In this document: positions 10,620 through 21,667 of the stretch, piece by piece
Layout: each line of letters begins with the position of its first letter
Position numbering within the stretch: position 1 is the first letter of the stretch
Assembly (NCBI GenBank): GCA_951640165.1
Contig: OX621255.1
Location: 21,364,001 to 21,428,000 of the forward strand
DNA from: Pseudoips prasinana
Lineage: Eukaryota; Arthropoda; Insecta; Lepidoptera; Nolidae
Direction of reading: 5' to 3'
DNA length: 64,000 nt
Notes under the pieces: model-generated
Seen by the model: the letters and a program-made list of their open reading frames with translations, nothing else
Databases searched by the model: none
Told to the model about the DNA's origin: nothing
Made by a program: the position numbers and the translations under genes

Positions 10620-13538
10620 TTAAATTTTTGTCATGTTTGTGGCGCCAACTGACTTTAATACTTGTAGTATTTCTTTTTTAAAAGAGTGTTTGGATGTTAC
10701 AGAACAGTCGACGCCCACAAACTGATCGTTGTAAATTTTGAACATTCGTTGAAGGGGTGCGCGTTCACCTGCCTTTGTCCGGCTAGTGGTGGAAGCAAAA
10801 AACGGGTAAGCGCGCGCACCCCTTTGTTGACTTGTCCTTGGAACTACAATTTTTATCTTATTAAATAATTCTATACAATTGAGCTTGTTGTGCAGTAGAT
10901 CATGTAAAATCATCATCTGAAGAAGCATTCTCCTCTTGTCTAGTGAGAGTAATTTATATAGAGGTAGCAATTGGTCGTATGGTAGACGAGTGCGATGGCA
11001 TCTAAATTGTGTTGCTCTAAGATATTTCTTTTGAACCTTTTCAAGGGCTTTATTATACTTATCGTAAATTGGATCCCAAATGAGACAACCGTATTCTAGT
11101 TGAGAGCGAATTAGAGTCCGATGAAGGTGAATGTACGTGTTAACTCTAGTGAAATCTGTAGTGTTCCTCATTATGAATCCATACATTTGGAATGCCTTGG
11201 TGATAATTTTGTCTATATGGAGGTCTAAGTGCAGTTTAGAGTCAAGCAATACTCCTAAGTCTGTTAGGTTTGTAACTCTGGTTAGTATTCTATCGCACAA
11301 AGTGTACACATGATTTATGACATTCTTATTTTTAGTAAATGTAATGATGTTACATTTTGGAATACTTAAGCTAAGTTTGTTGCGCTCAAAATATTCCGTT
11401 AATGTGTTAAGGTCATCTTGTAGGCTTGTACAGTCATGAATGCTAGTAATACTCCTATAAACCTTCAAGTCATCAGCATATAAAAGAAACATCGTGTTTT
11501 TAAAGCATGTGTTAATGTCATTAATAAAAATAATGAAAAGAAGGGGCCCTAAAATTGATCCCTGTGTTATTCCTGATGTCACTATAACACTCTCTGATCT
11601 AAACCCATTAACGACTACCATTTGACTTCTATTTGAGATATATGAAACAAACCATCGCAGAAGATTTCCTCGTATCCCGTTGAAGGCGATTTTGTTAAGC
11701 AGGATTTCATGATCCACTTTGTCAAATGCTTTCTGAAGATCAGTGTATACCGCATCTACTTGGATACGATTATCCATATTTTCAAACAAACAGTTAGTAA
11801 ACATGGCAAGATTCGTCACTGTTGATTTTTGTCTGACAAAACCATGCTGCTCTGGAATAATGTAGTTATGGATAACAGGATAAATCGCCCCATGCACCAG
11901 TTTCTCAAATAGCTTCGACAATGCACAAAGGACGGAGATTGGACGGTAATTGGTGACATCATGTCTTGAACCTTTTTTATACACAGGAACAGTGTAAACA
12001 CTTTTCCATATATCTGGAAAGAAACCTGCGGCGATGCATTTATTAAAAATTATATGTAGAGCATTGCTTATAGAATCAGCTGTACGCTTCAGGAATACCG
12101 CAGGTATAGAGTCAGGCCCTGGGCCTTTAGAATGATCCAATTTCTTTAATTCTTTATTTATGGAATGTATATCAAAATGTAAGTCACTAATTATGGAACA
12201 TGAATTAGAAAAATCACTCGGTGGTGTCCAATTGTGTGATAAGGTAGATGGCTCGTAGACCGATTCAAAGAAAGAAGCAAACATATTACAAATAGTGTCA
12301 GGGTCATGTGATGTTTGATTTTTATAAAACATACTAGATGGTAAACCTGGTTTTTGTTTTTTGTTAGCTATATAGGACCAAAAGTGCTTTATGTTCTCAG
12401 GAATTGAGTCTTCTACAGAAGTTATGTATTTATTGTAGCATTTCTCGACTTCAGACTTGAACCGAGCTCGATACAAGGAAAATATTTCATAGTCCGATAC
12501 ATTTTTGTAGAGTTTCCACTGTTTCCATGCTTTATGTTTATTATTATAAATATGTATTAGAGCCGGGCTAAACCATAAAGGGTATCGTGTCGATCTAATT
12601 CTATGTAAGGGCACATGGCCTTTAATAATACTGTATATTTTTTCATAAAATGTATTAACCGCCTCATCTGCATTAAGAGGCGTAAGAAGTGTATTCCAGA
12701 GTACTTTATCTATGTCTTTATTTATAGAGTCGTAATTACATTTAAAAAAGTTATATTTTTTTAAAGGTCTACGGGTCATTTGTGCTATTTTTAACATAAA
12801 GGGTATCAATATTATAAAGGGGGGATGGTGAGCATCTAAAGGCACAGATACAAAATTTTGTGATAGAGAGACAGAACATTCGTTGATATTAGTGAAACAC
12901 AAATCTAGTATTCTATCATTACTATTTTTGAATGAGTTGCATTGGACAGCCTCATGAATCGTCATAAATTTTTTCAGTGTCTCACATAAACTAGAAGTTC
13001 CCGTACATTTAAGGAGATCTGACTCGAGTTGCCAATTTGCATCTGGGATGTTATAGTCTCCGGCTAGTAAAAAATGAGTAATACTATTACTTCTTATGAT
13101 ATCAGACAATATTTCAAAATACAGATTGTAAGCTGCCATGGGCGATGTATGAGGGATATAGGCTGCACCAATTAAATAGCAACCCGTCAGCTCTGTACCC
13201 GGAATTTGGACTACTACTAGTTCCAAATAGTTTGATAGTAAATCATGTGATGGCACTGTAACAATGGAGGGTTGGAGATGCTTCAAGATAGCCACCAATA
13301 CGCCTCCTCCATCATGTTTCATTGTAGCTGAAAAATCTCTATCACATCGGAATACTATGTATCTTTGATCTATAAATTCACAGTCAAGTATATTAGGGGT
13401 AAGCCATGTTTCTGTTAAAATGATAATATCGTAGCAATTAGATAATATGTTAAAAAATATGGTCTGCAGTTTTGCTCGCATGCCTCGACAATTCTGATAA
13501 TAAATTGATAAATTATTATCTATACTATTATTTGCCAT
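10620..13538 (-). CDS. LINE ORF2: APE endonuclease-reverse transcriptase
   Basis: This is an intact 972-residue ORF. Residues 1-240 form an APE-type endonuclease: 'NCRGMRAKL', 'ILTETWL' (catalytic Glu), 'LLAGDYNIPDANW' (Asp/Asn) and 'SVPLDAHHPPF' near the His. The RT domain spans about 450-750 with 'DHSKGPGPDSIP', 'NYRPISVL', 'DLQKAFDKVDH', 'SGITQGSILGPLLF' and the catalytic 'YADD'. The C-terminal thumb/tail lacks an RNase H domain. The enzyme would nick target DNA and reverse-transcribe LINE RNA (target-primed reverse transcription). It is separated from ORF1 by 299 nt, an unusually long gap for this group. All catalytic motifs look complete, so it could be active. A related decayed copy lies at 46.2-48.3 kb. 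Confidence 0.9.
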   Translation of the reverse strand: MANNSIDNNLSIYYQNCRGMRAKLQTIFFNILSNCYDIIILTETWLTPNILDCEFIDQRYIVFRCDRDFSATMKHDGGGVLVAILKHLQPSIVTVPSHDLLSNYLELVVVQIPGTELTGCYLIGAAYIPHTSPMAAYNLYFEILSDIIRSNSITHFLLAGDYNIPDANWQLESDLLKCTGTSSLCETLKKFMTIHEAVQCNSFKNSNDRILDLCFTNINECSVSLSQNFVSVPLDAHHPPFIILIPFMLKIAQMTRRPLKKYNFFKCNYDSINKDIDKVLWNTLLTPLNADEAVNTFYEKIYSIIKGHVPLHRIRSTRYPLWFSPALIHIYNNKHKAWKQWKLYKNVSDYEIFSLYRARFKSEVEKCYNKYITSVEDSIPENIKHFWSYIANKKQKPGLPSSMFYKNQTSHDPDTICNMFASFFESVYEPSTLSHNWTPPSDFSNSCSIISDLHFDIHSINKELKKLDHSKGPGPDSIPAVFLKRTADSISNALHIIFNKCIAAGFFPDIWKSVYTVPVYKKGSRHDVTNYRPISVLCALSKLFEKLVHGAIYPVIHNYIIPEQHGFVRQKSTVTNLAMFTNCLFENMDNRIQVDAVYTDLQKAFDKVDHEILLNKIAFNGIRGNLLRWFVSYISNRSQMVVVNGFRSESVIVTSGITQGSILGPLLFIIFINDINTCFKNTMFLLYADDLKVYRSITSIHDCTSLQDDLNTLTEYFERNKLSLSIPKCNIITFTKNKNVINHVYTLCDRILTRVTNLTDLGVLLDSKLHLDLHIDKIITKAFQMYGFIMRNTTDFTRVNTYIHLHRTLIRSQLEYGCLIWDPIYDKYNKALEKVQKKYLRATQFRCHRTRLPYDQLLPLYKLLSLDKRRMLLQMMILHDLLHNKLNCIELFNKIKIVVPRTSQQRGARAYPFFASTTSRTKAGERAPLQRMFKIYNDQFVGVDCSVTSKHSFKKEILQVLKSVGATNMTKI

Positions 13539-13837
13539 TATATATTTTAAAACAATTAAATTGTATTATTTTAAAGTATTTGCTGTACCTATCATAGCCC
13601 AACTATGATATTAATAGTAAATAATTATATTTTTCTTTTGTTTGAATAATAAATAAAAACTCAGTTTGATTCTGTGTTATGTTTCTGTAAATTGACAAGA
13701 ATACGAGTAGCCTCTTCAAATATTGGCCAACATTAGGCACCACAACAAGCCCAATCAGAAGACTCAACTTATAAGATAAAATGAATATAAAGTAACCGTT
13801 CAAAAAACTATGAAAACAATCCAATTCAAAAATAAAA

Positions 13838-14803
13838 TTAAACTGACGGGATGCTGTTATTATGGATTTTAGATTTGATCTTTTCGAGATCTTTGGCCGA
13901 TCTAATCGCCAAGACAGGAGATTTGTCATTCTCTCTGACAAGTATTGTAGAGTGTTTTGTCCATACATATTTAAAACTTTCATTTTTTGCTGTCTCCCGA
14001 GCCTGACGAAAAAGTTGTTTGTTACGGAAAGTCAAGTGTTCATTCATGAAGACCTTATGCCCCACTCCAGAAATACCGAGTTGTTCGGAAGTCAGTCCTT
14101 TTTTAAGCCTGTACGCGCTAATTACGTTATCACGGAATATTCTTGTAGTAAATTTTGCTATAATATTCTTAGGAAGTTTGCTCTCCGAAGCATGCGGGAC
14201 ACGATGAATAGATACTAAGTCCTCTTTTCTTAGAGAAACGCCAGTTTGCTTGCATAATTCGGCCATTATGTTACACAGGTTCTCATTTCGTCTTTCAGGT
14301 AGATTCGATATTTCAATATTACACTGCCTGGCCTGTTGTTCTAGTGTATCAATCTTACCCTCCAGTGTTAAGATAGTGTTGTCATGTTGCTCTTTGTTTT
14401 TCAATGCGCATTCGTCCACTTTTAACTTCAGATCATTGTAAAGCTCTGTATTATACCTATTAGATTCTTTGATGTCGGTGACGACCATTGTTATTGCCGC
14501 GCATTGATGGGATATATTTTTCTGTTGAGTGGTTACTTGCTCAATTTCCTTCTTTAGCTCAGCTTTGTATTGGTCCATGTCTGATCTTACGGCATCAATT
14601 TTAGCATTCAATTGACTGAATTGAGTATTCATATCCTCCCGCCACTGGTCAAGGGAATTCTTTAGATCCGATTTTAGAGAACCAAACAAGTTCACAAGTT
14701 CTGTTTCAAGTGTTTTAAGCGTTTTGCGCTTCCTTGTAGATACTTTAGAAGGAGCTTCGGATGACGACGGTATATCCAGGTTCGATGAGCCCTCTGAGTC
14801 CAT
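13838..14803 (-). CDS. LINE ORF1: coiled-coil RNA-binding protein
   Basis: This 321-residue ORF lies upstream of ORF2 in the same LINE. Residues ~1-30 are Ser-rich and basic ('STRKRKTLKTLE'). About 30-160 are heptad-rich and strongly coiled-coil-like ('LNAKIDAVRSDMDQYKAEL', 'LEGKIDTLEQQARQ'). About 160-300 resemble the RRM/C-terminal region of L1-ORF1p-like proteins: 'NIEISNLPERRNENL' (an RNP-like strand), 'SIHRVPHASESKLPKNIIAKF' and 'FMNEHLTFRNKQLFRQAR'. It is expected to trimerise and coat LINE RNA. There are no CCHC knuckles, unlike many Jockey ORF1 proteins. The start codon is chosen as the first Met, with no upstream open extension. Confidence 0.8.
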   Translation of the reverse strand: MDSEGSSNLDIPSSSEAPSKVSTRKRKTLKTLETELVNLFGSLKSDLKNSLDQWREDMNTQFSQLNAKIDAVRSDMDQYKAELKKEIEQVTTQQKNISHQCAAITMVVTDIKESNRYNTELYNDLKLKVDECALKNKEQHDNTILTLEGKIDTLEQQARQCNIEISNLPERRNENLCNIMAELCKQTGVSLRKEDLVSIHRVPHASESKLPKNIIAKFTTRIFRDNVISAYRLKKGLTSEQLGISGVGHKVFMNEHLTFRNKQLFRQARETAKNESFKYVWTKHSTILVRENDKSPVLAIRSAKDLEKIKSKIHNNSIPSV

Positions 14804-14839
14804 ATTGAGTGTTAAAGAGTAAACTAATATTAGTCAAGT

Positions 14840-15360
14840 CACTTAAATGTTCCAGTTTTGCCCGTTATAATCTAGATATTAGAGGATATGGGAGTTGTTA
14901 ATAATTAAATATCAGGCGCTAGTTTTGATACGTACCAAGGTTACAGTACAAAGTATTCGCAAACGCCTTCTAGAAAAATTACAGCATTCATACACTGGGA
15001 CACAAAAACTCCAAACATTAACACGGGTTTATTAATGGATAGCTTTTCAAGTTTTAAATTTTTTGCTCTTAATACGCTTGGAACAATGAAGATAACACTG
15101 TACGTTTTAAGTCTGCCACTTATAATTCACTTCCACGCACTTTTGTTATGAGATACACAGTTTTTATGCACTTAAATGCAATAAAACAGCGGAGATTATC
15201 ACTACTTAAACTAATTTTCTATAAAATTTGAGACGAATCATCTTCGTTATTAAAAATTTTGAATAAAAATATTTAGTCAAACATAATTCGACGATTGGCT
15301 AGAGTTGTTAGTGAGTGACGGGTAATGAAATTTTCGTACGATACGTAATCATAAAATCCA
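14840..15360. other. Unassigned stretch upstream of the Jockey LINE
   Basis: No ORF or repeat is recognised. Part of it may be the LINE 5' UTR. Confidence 0.35.
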
Positions 15361-15990
15361 CGGAAAACTAAAGATTTAAAAAATTTCTTCTGGACTTACT
15401 TACAGGAGATATGGAATGCATAAAAAGGACTCCATATTATACAACCAAAATCTAAGATCGATCTAACGGAGCCGAATTATAATATTTTTAGAGTAATGAG
15501 ATGTTTAAAAGGTTTTAATATTCTTATAATAAATCCAATTTGGTGGAACGCTCAATTAACTATAAAATCGATGTGTAAGTTAAAAGATAGATTACAATGC
15601 ATGATAATTCCTAGATCTCGAATGTGATAGGATAGTTTTACGTGTGTAGGTTATGATAGAACACTTATCTAAGTTTACGTATAGATGATTTAATGTACAA
15701 TATTCAGATATACGATCTAGACCGGATGGCATTTGCAGGGTATCATCAATATATGAAATAGTTTTATAAAATTTTGCATCACCAGCGTGCAATAAAAACA
15801 GATAATTTTGTGTAACGTTTTCAACATCGTTAATATATAAAATGAATAACAATGGCCCTGTATGCGACCTCTGAGGGATTCCAGAAGGGATTTTCAAGAA
15901 TTTTGAAATATAACCCTTTGCAGAAACCGCTTGAGATCGGTTCCTGACATAAGACTATCCAATGGAGTAAGTCACCATGTATTCCGAAGG
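15360..15990 (-). pseudogene. Jockey-like RT fragment (dead)
   Basis: The minus strand reads 'YVRNRSQAVSAKG' then 'KIPSGIPQRSHTGPLLFILY', 'NDVENVTQNYLFLLHAGDAKFY' and 'NLDKCSIITYTRKT'. These match the RT palm/thumb of the intact LINE next door ('SYISNRSQMVVVNG', 'TSGITQGSILGPLL', 'FLLYADDLKVY'). The catalytic YADD is HAGD here, and stops lie on both sides. It is an old, truncated copy of the same broad LINE group. Confidence 0.7.
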
Positions 15991-16116
15991 TCCATAGCTT
16001 TAGAAATTATATCTCAAGGATACTAAATTAAATTTAAATAAAACGATAAAATACAACATCACATGTCACATATAAATCACAGACTGTTGCGTTTATTTAG
16101 ACTAATAAAAGCGTCA

Positions 16117-18040
16117 TCATCATATCAGCCGAAAAACGTCCACTGCTGGACAAAGGCCTCCCCCAAAGATCTCCACCATTGCCGGTCTTGCGCTATTCGC
16201 ATCCAGCAGTTTCCAGCGACCCGCACAAGATCATTGGTTCATCTTGTAGGGGGCCTGCCCAGGCTGCGTCTTCCGGTTCGTGGTCGCCACTCGAGAACCT
16301 TTTTACCCAACGGCCGTCGGTTCTACGAGCTATGTGCCCCGCCCACTGCCACTTCAGTTTCGCAATTCTTCGGGCTGTGTCGGTGACTTTGGTTCGCCTG
16401 GCGATTTCGATATTTCTGATTCGATCCCGCAGACTCCGAGCATAGCCCTCTCCATTGCTCTTTGGGTGACCTTGAACTTTCTAATAAGGCCCATAGTTAG
16501 CGACCACGTCTCTGTTCTGTAAGTCATCACTGGCAACACACACTGGTCGAGGACTTGTGACTTGAGACACTGCGGTATTTTGGACGAGAAGATATTCCGT
16601 AGCTTCCCGAACGCTGCCCAGCCGAGTTGGATTCTATGATTGACCTCCTTCTTGAAGTTGCACCTACCTAGTTGGTTGGTTTGTCCTAGGTAAATATAGT
16701 TCTCTACAACTTCGAGTGCTGAGTCGCCAACCTTCAATTGAGTGGGTGCAACATGGACGTTTGACCCACTTGTTCAGAGACTCTGCTGACGTAATTGAGC
16801 GTTGTACCGAGGTCTTCCATGGTCCATGTTTCCATGTTCTCAGCTATGACTACTATATCATCGGCAAATCGAAGGTGAGTGAAGTACTCGTCATTGACAT
16901 TGATGCCAAAGCCTTTCCAGTCTAGAAGATTCAAGTCATCTTCCAATGCAGCGGTGAACAGTTACGGAGATATAACATCTCCCTGTCTCACGCCTCGCTG
17001 CAAGTGGATAAGTTTCGAGTTCTGGTCCTGGAGTCGCACTCACATAGTGGCGTTTTCATACAAACACTTTATCACCTCGATATACCGGTAGTTGCTTTGG
17101 CACCTTATTAGAGACATCAGCACGGCCCATGTTTCGATAGAATCAAAGGCATTCGCATAGTCCACAAACGCGAAGCACAGTGGCTTGTTATACTCTTCGG
17201 TCTTCTGTATAACTTGCCGCAGCGTATGTATGTGATCTTTTTTTTTTTTTACATGGTGGTAATGCGTTACGCATACCCGCCGCTTGGGGACGCGACGGGT
17301 TATGTGGGACTCACCGGGCTAGTCCCGGGATACGCACTAAAACCACCATGGTAGCCAGCCTCACAATGCCTGTAGCGGGGGCTCTGGGTACTCGTGAACG
17401 ATCTCGCCATTACCCCCACTGTACACTGATCGTCTGAGACTATCCTCCGGGGACGGGAGGGGCCCAAATGCCTCCTCCCCTCCCCATCACGCACAAGCGC
17501 GTTTAGGCAACCTGAGCTACAGCAGGTTACCTCTTCCCGGGACCGCTTATATAAGACGAGTGGAGTGCCCCTCCTCCAAACGCCAGCGGTCCCAATGTAT
17601 GTGGTCTATGGTGTTAAAGCCTTTTTCGGAAACCGGCTTGTTCGGGAGGCTGGAAGTCGTCAAACCTGCGCGCGAGATGGTTCGTAACGACCCTCGAAAA
17701 CAACTTGTAAACATGGCTCAGCAGTGTGATGGGTCTATTATTCTTTAATAGGGTTTTGTCGCCCTTTTTGAAGGAGGGCACCACCACACTTCTGTGCCAT
17801 GCTTGTGGCGTTCACTATCCAGTATGACGGAGTTAAATAACTTCTGAAGGGCCCGTAGGATTGGTGTACCACCCGCCTTCTGAAGCTCTGCTGTAACTCA
17901 ATCATCACCAGGCGCCTTGTCGTTCTTGAGTTGTCTGAGAGCCATTCTAATCTCGTACAGGCTGACGTCCGGGATGTCCTCGGTGTAATGTCGGGTTAGT
18001 CGTGCTCTGGGATCTGAGGTATGACTTTTGACAGGTGGCT
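16117..18040 (-). pseudogene. RTE-type LINE, decayed, interrupted by a retro-insert
   Basis: On the minus strand: 'HIHTLRQVIQKTEEY' (17180-17240), a DYANAFDSIETW-type motif at about 17140-17170, 'THLRFADDIVVIAENMETW' (intact FADD, about 16840-16900), then 'YLGQTNQLGRCNFKKEVNHR' and 'PVMTYRTETWSLTMGLIRK' (16430-16690). It ends in the family's 3' signature, the complement of 'gtccactgctggacaaaggc' with a TGATGATGA tail at 16117-16160. Frameshifts and stops split it and the endonuclease end is missing. A separate insert occupies 17236-17585. Confidence 0.8.
17236..17585 (-). mobile_element. GC-rich poly(A) retro-insert inside the RTE copy
   Basis: About 340 bp of GC-rich sequence, unlike its AT-rich surroundings, splits the RTE reading frame. 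It ends (minus strand) in a poly(A) tail, seen as the T-run 17239-17250. The flanks carry an imperfect repeat ('atgtatgtgatc' / 'atgtatgtggtc'), consistent with a target-site duplication of ~12 bp. It looks like a 5'-truncated LINE 3' end (R1-like by general appearance) or a SINE. The family is not certain. Confidence 0.6.
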
Positions 18041-18811
18041 GTGTTGTCGTATAAAAGCGTAAAATGTATTAAATTAATAATATAATAGTGTCGAGATCTA
18101 GTGTACTTTAATCAAATACCTGTAAATCGGGCTGCAACCATCCTCACGATATTTAACAGTAGATTAACTGAACTCGTATTTTCGTACGTATTCTGTCCGA
18201 GAAAGATGCAATACTCGATCGAATGATTGCATAGAAATCGGGCACCCTCGCCTCCGCGAACATGAAAGATGACTGCAGTAGCGAGGAAATCCTTAATCCT
18301 TTCTTGGACGAAACAAAGTATTAGGTAATGTTACATACAATTTTATTATTATTTTTAATAAGAAATCGAGTAATAAAAAATACGTGACTGATGACGGCTG
18401 ATGGATGAGATACTATTTTATGAACCCATATGACAGATTGTTTTCTTACCTAAATTTTTCTAGCAAATCACAGATACTTTAGATAAAATATATTTAAGAA
18501 ATAAAATATATTTCACACAAAACAAAACCATCACGGTACATAAGATACTTGTACCCTACTACTACTGTTTTAATCAATAATATTTCTTTAATAATAGCAG
18601 ATTTACTTACCTGAAAATACTGTAGTTCTGGTGCTTGCGCGCGAACCATAAAAGATCACAAATCAGTAATTCCTAGAAGATAGCATTATTTGATGAATTA
18701 TACTTAAACATATGTCTAAGACTTATAACTCATTGTTTACAATATCGAAGGTTCAGTAGGCGTCATACCAAGTTGTTTGATACATGCTCTAAAGCCGCGC
18801 GTGGTAAGAGT
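18041..18811. other. Unassigned stretch
   Basis: AT-rich and non-coding between the RTE copy and the CR1 tail. No repeat or gene is recognised. Confidence 0.4.
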
Positions 18812-19162
18812 CATTTTTAGTCATTTTTAGTCATTTATTCATAAACAAAATCATTTGTATCTGAATTTACACACATAAATACATCACACAATTACAATTT
18901 TACAATAAAAATAATTAAAAAATAATGTCAACATATATCAATAAATTACACTCGATTAAACCTTAGATATTTAAAATAATTACAATAAAAATTAATTACA
19001 GTAGAATTTGCAAGAGATGTCAAAAGAGTTAAAAATAATAATTATAGAATTTGTGGCCAAAGCAATAAATAATAATTAATAAAATTCAATAAAAATTTAC
19101 ATATTTATACATCCTTTTAATTTCAAAGCGCTACTGTAGACGGTACTTTTTATGTCTAGAGG

Positions 19163-20228
19163 CTAGAGGGTATTATCTTTGAGAAACTCTTCCATGCTAT
19201 AATAACATTTCCTCAACAACAGTGACTTCAATTTTCTCTTGAATACGTTTGGAGGCATGGGGTTTTTAAATTGTACAGGCAATTTATTGTACATTTTTAT
19301 TGATTGTACTGTTGAGGCATGTTTGACGACATTAAGCTTAGGCTGTATAAAATTAGATAGATCCTTCCTACGCGTCATTATTCTGATTTGTCTCTGTTCC
19401 TCTTTCTCAACCTTATGGATATTTTTAGTAAAATGACTAAGCAGGACCAGAATATAGAGGCATGGTACTGTGAGAATGTACAGTTTCTTAAAATGATCTC
19501 TACAAGACTCTATTTGTTTAATTCGAAGCATAGTTCTCAAGGCTCTTTTCTGTATGACGAAAGCAGCATTAATATTGTATTGATAGCTATTGCCCCAGAA
19601 CTTTATGCTATATCTCAGTCTAGACTCTATGAGAGCAAAATATATCATTCTGAGCTGAGAAATAGTTAATTCATCTCTAAGACTCCCGAGAGCATAACAA
19701 GCACTACTCACAGTGTTAGTGACCACTTCCAATTCCTTCTTCCAATTTAAAAATGAATCTATTTGTACCCCCAGAAACTTTACATTATCCACAATGTTTA
19801 CTTTATTCCCCAACAAATGTACTTTGACACTATCGCTGCTTCGCACCGTTGTTTTAAATAATAAGCATTGCGTCTTTGTTAGATTTAGTTTTAGATCATT
19901 CATAGTAAACCATTTCTCAAGAGCACATAGGATAAATTTAATCTTTTTTTCCAAGTTATTTATATTGTCGCTAGCTATAATAGCACTTGTGTCATCGGCA
20001 AAAACTACAAGTTTAGTGTCATCTGAAATAGTTTTCGTGTAAGCTATTAGATCATTCATAAATATTATAAAGAAGATAGGGCCTAGAACTGATCCTTGTG
20101 GTACGCCTTTATTTATGATAACCGTGTCAGATTTGTGGAAATTTTCGTGCCCATCCTCTTGGACTGTTTTAATTTCTACATACTGTGTTCTATTGTGTAA
20201 ATAGGATCTGAATAAATTCAAAACATTT
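19163..20228 (-). pseudogene. CR1 ORF2, C-terminal RT half
   Basis: The open frame continues the RT from the far side of the hAT insertion: 'NVLNLFRSYLHNRTQYVEI', 'INKGVPQGSVLGPIFF', the catalytic 'VFADDTSAIIAS', 'KTQCLLFKT', 'VDNVKFLGVQIDSFLNWK', and a C-terminal region with 'SRLRYSIKFWGNS' and 'KRALRTMLRI'. It ends 'CYYSMEEFLKDNTL'. Upstream it joins 'LLNKLDYYGIRG' at 24999-25037, with the duplicated CCCCTAAT at the break. About 350 residues remain open, so decay after insertion has been modest. Confidence 0.8.
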
Positions 20229-20372
20229 CCCCTAATTAGGGGTCGCAATACCGGAGCTTTTCTCCAATACCGGTACTACCGGTATTAGGTCTAGGAGAAT
20301 ACCGGGATCCCGGTATTTCCGGTATTTTCGACATTTAGAGTTTTTTTCCGTTAAAGTCAGTAATTGATTATA

Positions 20373-21665
20373 ATGGGTGTTATTTTTAGAGGTATAGAAC
20401 TTTAAGTTGGCATTTCTGTTCAAGATGGCGACCGATTTAACAGCTGTAAGTGATTCATTCTCAGTTTGGTTTGGCAATTCATTATGAATAGACTCACGTC
20501 TGAACAACGCTTGCAAATAGTGCAATTTTATTTCGAAAATAATGGTTCTGTGCGGAATACGTATCGCGCACTACGTCCATGTTATCGTCGACTAAATCGT
20601 CCATCAGAGCAGTTAATTCGATTAAACATGGAACGTTTTCGCACCACGTTTACTCTTATTGATAACTCGCACTCGTACGGTGCGTACAGAAGAAGCTATT
20701 GCTGCTGTAGAGCGTAGCATTGAGGAAGACCCGAATGAGTCTATCCACCATCGAACACAGGAATTGGATCTGTGTCCATCCACTTTATGGAAGATTTTGC
20801 GGAAGGATCTTGGTTTGCGTGCTTACAAAATCCAACTCGTGGAAGAATTGAAGCCAAACGATCATCAAGTAAGGCGTAGATTCGTCGAATGGGCCCAAAA
20901 AGAAATTGCCGTTGTTCCCAATTTTCATAAACGAATTTTGTTTAGCGATGAAGCGCACTTCTAGTTGAATGGCTACGTCAAGAAACAAAACTGCCACATT
21001 TGGAGTGAAGCTAATCCTCAAGTGTATGTCGAAACACTATTACATCCAGAAAAACAACTGACTGTTTGGTGCGCTTTATGGGCTGGTGGAATCATTGGTC
21101 CGTACTTCTTCAAAAACGATGATGGCCAGAACGTTACAGTCAATGGTGATCGGTATAGAGCCATGATTAATAACTTATTCATTCCTGAATTGAACAACCA
21201 TGATGTCCAGGAGCTGTGGTTCCAACAAGACGGCGCAACATGTCACCCAGCTCGTGCCACAATCGATTTATTGAAAGACACGTTTGGTGACCGCCTAATT
21301 TCACGTTTTGGACCTGTGAATTGGCCTCCAAGATCTTGTGATTTAACACCGCTAGACTACTTTCTGCGGGGCTATGTAAAGTCATTGGTCTATGCGGATA
21401 AGCTACAAATGCTTGACCATTTGGAAGACAACATTCGCCGTGTTATTGCCGATATACGGCCGCAAATTTTGGAAAAAGTCATCGAAAATTGAACGTCCAG
21501 ATTGGACTACATCCGAGGCAGCCGTGGCGGTCATATCCCAGAAACCATATTTAAAATGTAATGCTACAAGATTATCTTTCGGATAAATGAAATTCATGTC
21601 AATCGAATAATCCATCGTTGTTTTATTGCAATTTAAAGTTCTATACCTCTTAAAAATATACCCTT
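20373..21665 (+). mobile_element. Tc1/mariner DD41D element
   Basis: 33-bp TIRs ('atgggtgttatttttagagg...' and the inverse ending at 21665) are flanked by TA at 20371-20372 and 21666-21667, the required mariner target duplication. Total length is 1293 bp. It is nested within the hAT element. Confidence 0.9.
20425..21495 (+). pseudogene. Mariner-type transposase, DD41D, inactivated
   Basis: The first frame starts 'MATDLTAVSDSFSVWFG' and gives the N-terminal HTH part ('QRLQIVQFYFENNGSVRNTY'). A frame change near 20680 is followed by a second HTH-like part ('SPSTLWKILRKDLGLRAYK'-like) and the catalytic core. Catalytic positions seen: 'LFSDEAHF' (first Asp), 'WFQQDGATCHPA' (second Asp) and 'CDLTPLDYFLRG' (third Asp). 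There are 41 residues between the second and third Asp, i.e. DD41D as in the rosa/VS group. An in-frame TAG sits right after 'SDEAHF' (20962-20964). With the frameshift, no full enzyme can be made. The exact start is uncertain. Confidence 0.85.
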
Positions 21666-21667
21666 TA

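Larger units (their letters stand above)
10339..14830 (-). mobile_element. Apparently full-length Jockey-like LINE
   Basis: On the minus strand this runs from a short 5' leader upstream of ORF1 (start 14803), through ORF1 and ORF2, a ~260-bp 3' UTR, and a 20-nt poly(A) tail (T-run 10339-10358 on the plus strand). Both ORFs are uninterrupted, so it may be young. The poly(A) end, the APE endonuclease and RT without RNase H, and the coiled-coil ORF1 fit the Jockey superfamily. The 5' boundary is approximate and I could not identify a target-site duplication. Confidence 0.8.

Noticed and set aside
13603..13983. 126-codon ORF between LINE ORF1 and ORF2
   Set aside because: It overlaps the end of ORF1 in another frame and has no domain; more likely spacer than a third LINE protein.
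15995..16018. 18-nt identity with the inner end of the GGCCGCGC arrays ('tagaaattatatctcaag')
   Set aside because: Too short and without flanking similarity; it may be coincidence or a tiny leftover, so not called.
16063..16522. Plus-strand ORFs of 80-107 codons
   Set aside because: They are antisense shadows of the RTE LINE C-terminus.
17300..17494. 64-codon minus ORF as a gene
   Set aside because: It lies wholly in the poly(A)-tailed retro-insert and has no initiation context or domain.
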